Positions 17,628-26,999 of a stretch of DNA of 64,000 nt are shown one piece after another. The notes beneath the pieces were generated by a model, which did no database searches, was not told the origin of the DNA, and saw only the letters and a list, made by a program, of their open reading frames with translations. The first letter of the stretch is position 1. The number at the start of each line of letters is the position of its first letter. The DNA is taken from NCBI GenBank assembly GCA_946407065.1, contig CAMJMQ010000007.1:45017-109016 (forward strand). Direction: 5' to 3'. Origin of the DNA: an uncultured Clostridia bacterium. GTDB lineage: Bacteria > Bacillota > Clostridia > Oscillospirales > Acutalibacteraceae. Made by a program: the position numbers and the translations under genes.

Positions 17628-18407
17628 ATGAAAGTATACGCAGGTTTGGACGGCGGCTCCACCTATCTGAAAGCCGCTTTATTGGACGAACGCGGCAGGG
17701 TACTGCGCACCGGCGTTACCAATACCGGTATCGACAACAACGGCGCTGCACAAAAGCTGCTTGCAAAGCTGATGGGTGAGGTCGGTGTTTCCCGCGTCGA
17801 CTATACGATGGCGACCGGCTACAGCCGCAAGATACTGGAGGTAGCGGACGACGACGTCAGCGAGATCACCGCTCACGCCTACGGTGTGCGCGTGACGGCT
17901 CCGCGCGATTATCGTCCCGGCATGATCGTCGATATCGGCGGTCAGGACAGCAAGATTATCTATCTGGACGCCAACTATTCCGTTAAGAATTTCAGCATGA
18001 ATGATAAATGCGCGGCGGGAACCGGCAAGTTTATGGAGGTCATCGCGCAGATTTTGGAAACCACCATCGACCAAGTCGGGCCGCTTTCGCTGGAAAGCAC
18101 CGCGCCCTGCGATATCAACAGCACCTGCGTGGTGTTTGCGCAGTCGGAGGTCATTTCTCTGATCGCGCGCAAATTCGACCGCCGCGACATCCTCTCCGGA
18201 ATGCACCTGTCGATGGCGAAGCGCATCATCAAGATGATGAAAAAGAGCGAGAAGAACGGCGATGTTCTGATGACAGGCGGCGGCGCATTGAATATCGGAC
18301 TGCGCAAGGCGTTTGAGGATGAGCTGATGCGCGATATCTTTGTCGCGAATCATCCGCAGTTCAACGGAGCGATCGGTGCGGCGCTGCTCGCAAGCGAAAG
18401 GGGGTGA
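17628..18407 (+). CDS. Acyl-CoA dehydratase activase (BadF/BadG/HgdC-family ATPase)
   Basis: YAGLDGGSTYLKAALLD..MIVDIGGQDSKII..FSMNDKCAAGTGKFMEVIAQIL..INSTCVVFAQSEVISLIA; both cluster cysteines present. Confidence 0.96.
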   Translation: MKVYAGLDGGSTYLKAALLDERGRVLRTGVTNTGIDNNGAAQKLLAKLMGEVGVSRVDYTMATGYSRKILEVADDDVSEITAHAYGVRVTAPRDYRPGMIVDIGGQDSKIIYLDANYSVKNFSMNDKCAAGTGKFMEVIAQILETTIDQVGPLSLESTAPCDINSTCVVFAQSEVISLIARKFDRRDILSGMHLSMAKRIIKMMKKSEKNGDVLMTGGGALNIGLRKAFEDELMRDIFVANHPQFNGAIGAALLASERG

Positions 18408-18411
18408 GCGT

Positions 18412-19071
18412 ATGTTGATGGAAGCATTGGCCGCGTCGGTATCGGTGGGCTTGGGCTGCGGTACCTGCTGCGGCTCGTCGGCGTCATCCTTTCTGGCTGT
18501 CTACATACTTACCGAAGGCGGCGGCTTCAAAAGCTCGATGAAACATGTCGGCAGTTACTTTCTCGGTAAGATCCTCGCGGTCTGTGCGATCTGCGCGCTG
18601 ACATCTGCGATCGGCAAGGTGTTTATTGACGAGAACGGCATGATCGGCAGCTTCAATCTCCATCATTTGGTATCATGGGTCATGATCGCGTCTGCGTTGT
18701 TCCTGATTTACAGATGGTTCAAGAACCGCAAGCCCGACTGCAAACAATGCGGCGGCAAGTGCTCGTCCAAACACAATTCCCGACTAATCCCATCCTTCTC
18801 TGTCGGGCTGGCCTACGGCGCTTATCCGTGTGTTCCGCTGACGATGGTAGCCGGTTACGCGATGCTGTTGTCGCTGCCCGCAGCTGTTCTGCTCGGCGCT
18901 GTATTTGCGCTGGCAAGCTCCCTGACGCCCATGCTGGTTGTTTTCGGCTTATCGGGAGCGCTCAGCGGCAAGATCAACAAACAGCTCGGCAAGGCGATGC
19001 CATATGTGCAGTTAACGGTATATATCCTGTTTTTAATCCTTGCAGTAGTTACTATGTTTTGGTATAATTAA
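18412..19071 (+). CDS. SafE/CcdA/DsbD-like multi-pass membrane protein (UreH-like)
   Basis: MLMEALAASVSVGLGCGTCCGSSASSFLAVYILTEGG..KQCGGKCSSK..GAYPCVPLTMVAGYAMLLS; repeated TM segments, Cys pairs. Confidence 0.75.
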   Translation: MLMEALAASVSVGLGCGTCCGSSASSFLAVYILTEGGGFKSSMKHVGSYFLGKILAVCAICALTSAIGKVFIDENGMIGSFNLHHLVSWVMIASALFLIYRWFKNRKPDCKQCGGKCSSKHNSRLIPSFSVGLAYGAYPCVPLTMVAGYAMLLSLPAAVLLGAVFALASSLTPMLVVFGLSGALSGKINKQLGKAMPYVQLTVYILFLILAVVTMFWYN

Positions 19072-19072
19072 A

Positions 19073-19109
19073 ACCACTAACTACTAACCACTGACCACTA
19101 ACCACTAAA
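19073..19109. repeat. Heptameric tandem repeat (CCACTAA)n
   Basis: CCACTAA CTACTAA CCACTGA CCACTAA CCACTAA. Confidence 0.9.
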
Positions 19110-19126
19110 AAACACCGGAGGTGTTT

Positions 19127-19804
19127 ATGATGCGCATACTCTTTGCGGAAGATGACCGCGATATCTCCAAAGCGGTGCAAACACTTCTCACGCGTTCGGG
19201 CTATTCCGTTGACACGGTCTATAACGGTCGGGACGCGATCGACTATATCGAACAGGGCGGCTACGACGACGTGATCCTCGACTGGATGATGCCGGGACTC
19301 AGCGGTATCGAGGTGCTCGCGCAAATGCGCTCCAATGGGATCACAACGCCCGTACTCATGCTCACCGCCCGAGACGCGATCGAGGACAGAGTGGAAGGGC
19401 TGGATACCGGTGCAGACGATTATCTGCCCAAGCCCTTCGCCGCCTCAGAGCTGCTCGCCCGTATCCGCGCGATGCTGAGGCGCAAGGAGGATTATAAACA
19501 TGATGTGATCAAATTCGCCGACATCGAACTGGACAAATCGGCGATGGCAATCCGCTGTCATAACAAAAGTGTCAGTCTGACCAACAAGGCGTTTCAGCTG
19601 ATGGAAATGCTCGTTGAACATCCCGGAGCGGTGCTGAGCATCTCGCAGATCATGGAACGCGTCTGGGGCTGGGACAGCGACGCAGAGGTCAACGTCGTAT
19701 GGGTGAACATCTCTTTTTTACGCAAGAAGCTATCGGAGCTGGGCGCGCATGTTAAGATCAAGGCAGTCCGCGGAGTCGGTTATTCTTTGGAGAGTACGTT
19801 ATGA
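19127..19804 (+). CDS. OmpR/PhoB-type response regulator
   Basis: MRILFAEDDRDISKAVQTLLTRSGYSVD..VILDWMMPGLSGIEVL..LMLTARDAIEDRVEGLDTGADDYLPKPF; winged helix C-term. Confidence 0.97.
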   Translation: MMRILFAEDDRDISKAVQTLLTRSGYSVDTVYNGRDAIDYIEQGGYDDVILDWMMPGLSGIEVLAQMRSNGITTPVLMLTARDAIEDRVEGLDTGADDYLPKPFAASELLARIRAMLRRKEDYKHDVIKFADIELDKSAMAIRCHNKSVSLTNKAFQLMEMLVEHPGAVLSISQIMERVWGWDSDAEVNVVWVNISFLRKKLSELGAHVKIKAVRGVGYSLESTL

Positions 19805-21087
19805 AACAGATCAGACAACGCTTTATCAAGATTGCGTTACTCGCGCTGACGCTTGCTATGCTGTTAGTGGCAGGCGTCATCAATGCTGTTCATTATGTCA
19901 ACACGACAAGTGAATTAAAAGAAACGCTGAACTACCTTGTCGAAAGCGAGAACAACAATACACAGAAAAAGCAGGGGAAATTTGATATTGAAAAAGAAGA
20001 GGCTCTCTCGACCGACGACAGTGCACAGCTGTATCGTCACAAGGGCAGCGATCACCGCATGAATACCAAACTTGAAGAATCACGGTATTTTATCGCGATC
20101 CAAAGTGCGGACGGTGAAGCCTTTCTAGGTACAGGCACTAAGGAAACCGAGTACGCGAAAGAGGATCTTTTGTTGATCGCGGAAAACATTTTTGCTTCGG
20201 GCAAAGCCTCGGGTTATGTCGACAACTATCTGTATCAGGTGACAAACAAAGCAGACGGTTCCAAAACCGCCGTGTTCCTTAACATAGAATCCAAGCGGTC
20301 AGAGGTCGTGTCGCTCGCAGTCATCTCGCTGATCGCCTGCGCAGTCGGTATCCTGCTGTCGTTGCTGCTGGTATCGCTGCTCAGCAAGAGAGCGATTCAG
20401 CCGATGATGGATAACATCGAACGGCAAAAGCGATTCATCACCGACGCAGGCCATGAGCTGAAAACACCGCTGACGGTCATCTCCGCTAACATGGATGTGC
20501 TGTCGATGGATATCGGGCCAAACGAGTGGATACAGAGCACTCAAAAACAGGCGGCCAATATGCGCAAGCTTGTGAACGAGCTGGTCTACCTCTCGCGCAT
20601 GGATGAAGCGGATTCCGCTTTGGAAATGCATGACTTTAACCTTTCAAACGCCGTGCGTGATACCGTCGATCCGTTCGTCGGCATGGCAGAATTCAACGGA
20701 AAGGAGCTGACCGTTGACGCGGAAGATGAACTGACATTCTACGGCGACGAGGCGGCGATCAGAAGACTCATCGGCATATTGTGCGACAATGCCGTCAAAT
20801 ACGCGCCCGAGGACAGCGATATCCATGTGTCGCTCCGTCAATCGGGAAAGAACATCATTTTCCAAACAGAAAACACCATGAAAGAGCCTTTGAGCGAGGA
20901 GGCGCTGACGCACCTGTTCGACCGCTTCTACCGCGGCGACGAATCCCGCTCCAAGGAAGAGAACAGCGGCTTCGGCATCGGGCTCTCCGTAGCGCGCGCC
21001 ATCACCGAAAAGCACAACGGAACCATCAAGGCGAAGATCGTTGATGACGATAAATTACAAATCATTTGTATCTTGCCAAAGCGTTAA
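19801..21087 (+). CDS. Sensor histidine kinase
   Basis: RFITDAGHELKTPLTVISANMDVL; HATPase; ATGA overlap with response regulator. Confidence 0.97.
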   Translation: MKQIRQRFIKIALLALTLAMLLVAGVINAVHYVNTTSELKETLNYLVESENNNTQKKQGKFDIEKEEALSTDDSAQLYRHKGSDHRMNTKLEESRYFIAIQSADGEAFLGTGTKETEYAKEDLLLIAENIFASGKASGYVDNYLYQVTNKADGSKTAVFLNIESKRSEVVSLAVISLIACAVGILLSLLLVSLLSKRAIQPMMDNIERQKRFITDAGHELKTPLTVISANMDVLSMDIGPNEWIQSTQKQAANMRKLVNELVYLSRMDEADSALEMHDFNLSNAVRDTVDPFVGMAEFNGKELTVDAEDELTFYGDEAAIRRLIGILCDNAVKYAPEDSDIHVSLRQSGKNIIFQTENTMKEPLSEEALTHLFDRFYRGDESRSKEENSGFGIGLSVARAITEKHNGTIKAKIVDDDKLQIICILPKR

Positions 21088-21106
21088 TTGAATCGTTTAT
21101 ATGACA

Positions 21107-21140
21107 ACAGCCTGCTGACTTTTTGTAATCAGCAGGCTGT
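21107..21140. terminator. Bidirectional hairpin ACAGCCTGCTGACTTTTTGTAATCAGCAGGCTGT
   Basis: Perfect inverted repeat after histidine kinase gene. Confidence 0.75.
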
Positions 21141-21263
21141 GCTTATATATTGATTTTATCAAATCAGAAACGCGCATCAACGCATGATCCGGTACACTCA
21201 ACTTTAGCATTATCATCGTGCTCGAGAGCCGACGCCGCAGCATGCGCCGATACCGTCACCTCT

Positions 21264-21920
21264 TTATTTAACGGACTTTTGCTTGCCGAGCATCGGCTGT
21301 GCGATGTGGACGTTGAAAAAGGTGATCAGCGGCCCCATGAAGAAGGCGGTGATGATCGTACCGATGCCGACCGAGCCGAAGATCTCGGTGAAGCTCTTGC
21401 CCGCGATCAACAGCAGGATCACGCCCAGTGTTACGCAGACAAAGTCGCAGATCACGCGGCAGTAGGCGAACTTGATCTTATCCTGTCGCTGTGACCAAAC
21501 GAGCGCGACCGCGTCGTAGGTCGACACACCGAGATCGGCAGTAAAATACAGCGCCGACGACAGGCACAGGATGACGATCGCGATCAGCAATATCACGATC
21601 CGCAGCCATAACGGCGCGTCGGGCATGAGCTTCTCACACAAGCCCTGAGAGAACTCAACGATGTAGCCGAGCAGGAAAAGGTTGATGAAGGTGGCGATAC
21701 CGATCTTTTTGCGGTCAAAGATCAGCGCGAACAGCAGCAGGATCGCGTTCACGATCACATACAGGGTACCGAAGCGGATCGGGATGACCGCGTCCAGACC
21801 GCTCATCAGCGACTGGAACGGATCGACGCCGAGGGCGGCAAATTTGAACATGCCGACGCTGATGCCGCAGATCACAACGCCTAATATACTCATGATGATT
21901 CTCTTGATCATTTGATTCAT
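21264..21920 (-). CDS. YczE/YitT-like integral membrane protein
   Basis: MNQMIKRIIMSILGVVICGISVGMFKFAALGVDPFQSLMSGLDAVIPIRFGTLYVIVN. Confidence 0.8.
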   Translation of the reverse strand: MNQMIKRIIMSILGVVICGISVGMFKFAALGVDPFQSLMSGLDAVIPIRFGTLYVIVNAILLLFALIFDRKKIGIATFINLFLLGYIVEFSQGLCEKLMPDAPLWLRIVILLIAIVILCLSSALYFTADLGVSTYDAVALVWSQRQDKIKFAYCRVICDFVCVTLGVILLLIAGKSFTEIFGSVGIGTIITAFFMGPLITFFNVHIAQPMLGKQKSVK

Positions 21921-22519
21921 ATTCCCTGCTCCTTTGTATCGATGACTGCGTGCTCAAAGGCGTTGATCACGATGGTTTTGCCGTGTTGATCGCGCTGCGG
22001 AATGCGAAAATCATAATTGCGATGGATGTGCCCGTGGATGAAATACGCGGGCTCATATTGATCCATCAGGGTGTGAAAGCATTGGAACCCTCTGTGAGGG
22101 ATCGTTTCAAAATCGTTGAGCCCGAAGGCGGCAGCATGGGTCAGTAGGATATCAAAGCCGTGATGCTTTTTCAGCGGCAGCCAGAGCTTGCGGACACGGC
22201 TTTTCATCTGCCGTTCGGTATACATATACGCACCGTCACGGTATCGGTTGGCGCCGCCGAGTCCGAGGATCCGCAAGCCCGCGACCTCTACGATCATATC
22301 ATCCGCACAGATACAGCCCTGCGGCTCACGGCCGTAGCTGTCATCATGGTTGCCGTGCACAAAGACCAGCGGACAACGCGCCATCGTCACCAAAAACTCC
22401 AGATACTCGGGCCTGAGATCGCCGCAGGACAGGATCAGATCGAACTCGTCCAATATGCCGGGGCGGTAGTATTCGTAGTAACGGTCGGACGGAACGTCGG
22501 ACACTGCGAGTATCTTCAT
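21917..22519 (-). CDS. Metallophosphoesterase
   Basis: MKILAVSDVPSDRYYEYY..LILSCGDLRPEYLEFLV..VFVHGNHDDSYG..DILLTHAAAFG..YFIHGHIHRNY. Confidence 0.93.
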   Translation of the reverse strand: MKILAVSDVPSDRYYEYYRPGILDEFDLILSCGDLRPEYLEFLVTMARCPLVFVHGNHDDSYGREPQGCICADDMIVEVAGLRILGLGGANRYRDGAYMYTERQMKSRVRKLWLPLKKHHGFDILLTHAAAFGLNDFETIPHRGFQCFHTLMDQYEPAYFIHGHIHRNYDFRIPQRDQHGKTIVINAFEHAVIDTKEQGI

Positions 22520-24468
22520 TTTTCTGCCCCTTCCTTTTGCGAGCCCCTCATCTTTGCCTGTCGGATGCCGACCATATCCACGGTCGCCTTGCCGACGTCG
22601 GAGAGCTCGTCATAGGTCGGGATACTGCCGATGACATTATCCACCAGATAGTCCATGTTGATGATCTGCTCCAAGCTCAGCTCCTGCTGGCGCGAGCCGA
22701 TGATCTCACCGCTTTGGGTATAGAACGGTGTGAGGAAGGGCTTGCCCGCACCGTTGATCAAACTGTTGCGGAAGAAATCGGCATAACGGCGTGACGGAAG
22801 CGGTAACGCGGGTGCGTATTCGATATCAACAACGCCCGCCGACATGCCCCAGTAATAATTCAGCGCACGGGATGTATTGATATATTCGCTCTTGATGGTT
22901 TTATCCAGTGCGGAGCGCAGGATCTTCTCATAATACACGCCCCACTTCCATACGGGAACAGCGAGCAGATCGGTCTTGTCGCGCCCGATATGGGACAGCC
23001 CGAAGCTGTGGCGGTCATCTTCGATATAGCGCGCGGTATCCTGTGAGGAGATGAGATGGATATGCTGACGGTTCAGCGACAACGCCGCCTCCTTGGCGCC
23101 CTTGACAGATGACCATTCGAGGAATACCTTGGCGCGCGGATTCGCCATCTGAGCGCCGAGGGCAAAGGCGTTGATGCCCGCGATCTGGCCGTAGATCGGA
23201 TAATCGCAGACATAGCCCAGCCGACCGCTCTTTGTCATCGAGCCGGCAAGCACACCGAGGATGAACTTGACCTCATACATCCGCGGATAATAGGTGCGGA
23301 CATAGCGGTGCGAGGTATTCAGCGAGCAATTCATCACGACGGTATCGGGATACTCCACCGCGGCATGCAGGGAAGCGTTGAGCATACGGGGCGACACCGT
23401 GAAGATGATCTTGTTGCCGTCGCTTATCGCCCTCTGCAGCACATCAAAAACATCCTTCTCACCGTCAGAGATATAGACGGAGGTATCGACCTGATCGCCA
23501 AGGACGGTCTGTGCGTGCTTTCTGCCCATTTCATGGTCACTGATCCAGCCCGACTTTTCGGGCACGATGTCATAGACGAACGCGGCTTTGAGCTTGGGGG
23601 GCTTAGCGATGGGCAGAACCTTAGACAGCACCGACTGCTTCTTCTCCTGTGAGGGAGTCGCTTTGAGCTCGATGACATCGTCCTGCTCCTTGAGCGTGAT
23701 CTCCTCCCAGATTTTTTTGAGATTGATTCGGATGGCGTCCTCACTCGCGTTTTGCAGCTCGTTATAGCCGTAGATGCGGATATACGCCACCATCCCGTCA
23801 CCGACAGTGCTCTTCAACCTGTCGCCGCCGTTCTCTTTGTATGCCTTTTCAAAAAAGTAATAGGCGCTCGAGAATCGCCTCTGTTCCTCGATACTCCAGT
23901 ATTCATCGAACGGCTTGCCCATATAGCGGAGCAGCTCTCTGTAGCCGCCGCGTTTGGAGCATTCGATAAAGTTGATCTTGGTATAGCGGTTGAACTCCAG
24001 ATACTCATAATAGAGCCGTACCTCTTCACTGTCGGTTTTCTCGGGCATGATGCGGATCACATCGGCGGGGATACTGTAGGCGCCGCAGTATTTGAGCACG
24101 CTGACGCGCTTGTTGCCCTCCTCGACATAATAGCGGTTGAGGTATTCATAGACCTTGATCGGCTCGCGGATGCCCTCGCTGATGTGGGAACGATAGAGCG
24201 TCTCCCATTTGTCGGCAAATTCCGTGCCCTCCTCAAGGATCGGGAGAAAGCCGGAGGAAAAGGCGTTGAGCCTACCTGCCGTTTTGGTACCGACGATGAA
24301 CCACACGGGGATCTGGAGCACGCCGAGACGGATCCCCGTCAGCGCCTTTTCGGGTGGGATGATCTCATCCAGCGCAGGCAGATAGGGATTTTCGTTTTTG
24401 GCGATTTTAGCGCGGACTTCCTTTTGTCCGAGCTTGAGGGCTTCTTTATAATACAATTCCTGTTGCAT
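22516..24468 (-). CDS. ParB/sulfiredoxin-like domain fused to BMP (PnrA-like) ligand-binding domain, no signal peptide
   Basis: N-term IREPIKVYEYLNRYYVEEGNKRVSVLKYCGA; C-term KLKAAFVYDIVPEKSGWISDHEMGRKHAQTVLG..FILGVLAGSMTKSGRLGYVCDYPIYGQIAGINAFALGAQMANP. Confidence 0.8.
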   Translation of the reverse strand: MQQELYYKEALKLGQKEVRAKIAKNENPYLPALDEIIPPEKALTGIRLGVLQIPVWFIVGTKTAGRLNAFSSGFLPILEEGTEFADKWETLYRSHISEGIREPIKVYEYLNRYYVEEGNKRVSVLKYCGAYSIPADVIRIMPEKTDSEEVRLYYEYLEFNRYTKINFIECSKRGGYRELLRYMGKPFDEYWSIEEQRRFSSAYYFFEKAYKENGGDRLKSTVGDGMVAYIRIYGYNELQNASEDAIRINLKKIWEEITLKEQDDVIELKATPSQEKKQSVLSKVLPIAKPPKLKAAFVYDIVPEKSGWISDHEMGRKHAQTVLGDQVDTSVYISDGEKDVFDVLQRAISDGNKIIFTVSPRMLNASLHAAVEYPDTVVMNCSLNTSHRYVRTYYPRMYEVKFILGVLAGSMTKSGRLGYVCDYPIYGQIAGINAFALGAQMANPRAKVFLEWSSVKGAKEAALSLNRQHIHLISSQDTARYIEDDRHSFGLSHIGRDKTDLLAVPVWKWGVYYEKILRSALDKTIKSEYINTSRALNYYWGMSAGVVDIEYAPALPLPSRRYADFFRNSLINGAGKPFLTPFYTQSGEIIGSRQQELSLEQIINMDYLVDNVIGSIPTYDELSDVGKATVDMVGIRQAKMRGSQKEGAEK

Positions 24469-24520
24469 CTGAATCTCCTGTTATAGAATCCATGATCTCT
24501 GATCGATCCTCGGTTGCCTA

Positions 24521-24552
24521 AAAAGCTCCTGTGCAAAAAGCATAGGAGCTTT
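24521..24552. terminator. Hairpin AAAAGCTCCTGTGCAAAAAGCATAGGAGCTTT
   Basis: Inverted repeat in intergenic region. Confidence 0.65.
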
Positions 24553-24557
24553 CGGTA

Positions 24558-26984
24558 TCAATACAATGATGATCGGGCAGATATACTAAAGTCAACGCTG
24601 ACGCTCTCACAGCCATCCGCACTGAGGGTGAGGGTCGCTTTGCCCTCTTTTCCCATGGTGCGGACATACAGACCGCCCATGCCTGCGCGCAGGAGCACGG
24701 GGCTCTCGGCGATCAGCTCGATTTCTCCGCTGACCTGTGCCCCGACCGTGCCGAAGAAGTACGGCAGGGTGTTGCCGTTCTGATCGGTCATGCGGATGCG
24801 TACCGCCGCTGCATCATAGGTCTTGTCCTCGATCAGATCGGTATGATCGACCTCGACGACGAGCACGCGTTTTTCAAAGGGCGCGACCTTCAGCTCCTTG
24901 ACGAGCTTGCCGTTTTGGTAGGCTTCAAAACGGAATACGGTGCTCTTATCGCCCCAGTTGCCGATGTACTTGCCGTACAGCCGGTAGGCGGCGTCGGCAT
25001 CCATGCCGTAGCGCATCATCAGGTATGCCGCCTTGCTCTTTGCCCCGGCAGACAGATTGTTCATGCCGAAGCGCGAGCTTTCGTTGAGGATATCCTTGAC
25101 GTACTGCGCCTGCTTCTCGGTGAAATCCTCGTTCTCGGCGATACTGTCGCCGATATAATCGGTGATCTCGATGGGCGGACAGAGCATATGCGGAAAGTCC
25201 GTTCCCTCATGGGTATATTCACAGATAAAGCTGTCATTCTTATAGAAGCGGACGCTGTCGGCGTTGGTGAGGATATAGACGCGGCCGCGGTTGGTGGCGG
25301 GATGGTCGCCGATATCCATCGACGAGCTCAGCTTGAGGATCGGCTCCTTGCTGTCCTGGATGGCATAGAGCTCTGCGGCGAGCTTTTTGTTGCGGAACAT
25401 ATCGCACACGCCGTGGTAGCAGATACGATCGCCCGAGCCGAATTCCTTGTGCGTGTTATAGTCGAACATACACCAGCCAAAGGATCCCGCGATATCGTTG
25501 TAGGAGGCGACGGCGTCCAGAACACGGGCATGGCGCAGCATATGCTCAAGCCGATGCTCCTCGTCGTCGAACGCCTTGGTAGAGTACATATGACCGCCGT
25601 ACTCCGAGATCAAATACGGCTTTTCCGTGTCGGAGGTAACCGCCCCCTTCGGCTCACAGCCGGGCTGTACGCCGTCGTGGACAAAGTCGTTGTAGGTATA
25701 CACATCCTCGAGCAGCTCGCTGTTCTTGTGACAGCGCACACCGCCCGTCGCGCGGGTGGGGTCTAATTCTTTTGCCGCCGCATTGGTGCGGATGTAAAAA
25801 TCGTGGTCATCCTGACTTTCGTTGATGCGGACGCCCCAGAGGATGATCGAGGGGTGGTTGCGGTACTCGCGCACCATCTCTTTGACCGCCTCAACCCCGA
25901 CGTCCTTCCATGCTTCATCACCGATATTCTGCCACCCGGGTGCCTCGGTAAAGACGGGCATACCCAGCTCGTCACAGCGCCCGATAAAATGGTGTGACTG
26001 CGGATAATGGGAGGTACGCACGGCGTTACAGCCGAGCTCGTTTTTGAGGATATCCGCGTCGAGCCGCTGCATGGAGCGCGGCATCGCGTAGCCGACATAG
26101 GGGTAAGACTGGTGACGGTTCAAGCCGCGCAGCTTGAAGCGTCTGCCGTTGAGATAGAAGCCCTCCTTTTTGAACTCAGCACGGCGGAAGCCGACCCTGC
26201 GGGTCAGGGAGTCGATCACTTCGCCGTTTTTGATCAGCTCCGTTTTCAGCTCATAGAGCACAGGGCTGAGGGGATCCCACAGATGAGCGCGTGGGACGGT
26301 GATGGTATAGTCCCCGCCGACGGGCACCGTGACCTCAGCGAGCACGGCAGCATCGTCCCTTTGGATCACAGACAAACGCACTGCGTCCGCGTCGCCGACG
26401 ATGTCGAGCTCGCAATCGATCACGCCGTCAAAGGTGAGCCCCGCAACCATCTTCGGCTTTGCCTTTGACGATACGCGGATCGCGTCGGGAACGGAGGGCT
26501 TTGCGAACACATCGAGAAGGTAGCTGAGCTCACGGTATTCGAGCCGCACCTCACGGTACAAACCGCCGTAGGTCATGTAGTCGATGACCTTGCCGAAGGG
26601 CGGGAAGTTCAAGCTCTCCCGCGTGTCGAGCTCGACCGCGAGCAGCGGGGTCGGGTTATCGGTGATAAGCTCAAACTCAAAGGCGGTGTAGCCGCCCTTA
26701 TGCTCGCCGATCAACTCGCCGTCGAGGTAGACCTTGGCGTAATGCGCCGCCGCTGCGAAACAGATAAACGCGCGTCTGCTGCCGCGATCGGACAGATCGA
26801 GCCGCCTGCGGTAGCCGCAAACCATCTGATAGATGCTCTCATCAAAATAGTCGTAGGGAGTCACCTTGCAGGTGTGGGGCAGTCGAACAGCTTCGACGGC
26901 TGCCTCTCCCCCGCCTGTCAAAAAATCACCGGTGAATTGCGGGGTGAATTCCCAATCGTTGTTGATATCATAAATCTTACGCAT
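24558..26984 (-). CDS. Glycoside hydrolase family 2 (beta-galactosidase-like)
   Basis: YDINNDWEFTPQFTGDF..VRLPHTCKVTPYDYF..GLNRHQSYPYVGYAMPRSMQRLDADILKNELGCNAVRTSHYPQSHHFIGRCDELGMPVFTEAPGWQ. Confidence 0.93.
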   Translation of the reverse strand: MRKIYDINNDWEFTPQFTGDFLTGGGEAAVEAVRLPHTCKVTPYDYFDESIYQMVCGYRRRLDLSDRGSRRAFICFAAAAHYAKVYLDGELIGEHKGGYTAFEFELITDNPTPLLAVELDTRESLNFPPFGKVIDYMTYGGLYREVRLEYRELSYLLDVFAKPSVPDAIRVSSKAKPKMVAGLTFDGVIDCELDIVGDADAVRLSVIQRDDAAVLAEVTVPVGGDYTITVPRAHLWDPLSPVLYELKTELIKNGEVIDSLTRRVGFRRAEFKKEGFYLNGRRFKLRGLNRHQSYPYVGYAMPRSMQRLDADILKNELGCNAVRTSHYPQSHHFIGRCDELGMPVFTEAPGWQNIGDEAWKDVGVEAVKEMVREYRNHPSIILWGVRINESQDDHDFYIRTNAAAKELDPTRATGGVRCHKNSELLEDVYTYNDFVHDGVQPGCEPKGAVTSDTEKPYLISEYGGHMYSTKAFDDEEHRLEHMLRHARVLDAVASYNDIAGSFGWCMFDYNTHKEFGSGDRICYHGVCDMFRNKKLAAELYAIQDSKEPILKLSSSMDIGDHPATNRGRVYILTNADSVRFYKNDSFICEYTHEGTDFPHMLCPPIEITDYIGDSIAENEDFTEKQAQYVKDILNESSRFGMNNLSAGAKSKAAYLMMRYGMDADAAYRLYGKYIGNWGDKSTVFRFEAYQNGKLVKELKVAPFEKRVLVVEVDHTDLIEDKTYDAAAVRIRMTDQNGNTLPYFFGTVGAQVSGEIELIAESPVLLRAGMGGLYVRTMGKEGKATLTLSADGCESVSVDFSISARSSLY

Positions 26985-26999
26985 ATTATTCCTCAGGTT

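Noticed and set aside
12678-19071. Classical amino-acid (glutamate/phenylalanine/leucine) fermentation operon
   Set aside because: No CoA-transferase, 2-hydroxyacid dehydrogenase or acyl-CoA dehydrogenase genes adjacent; a membrane polyferredoxin is present instead.
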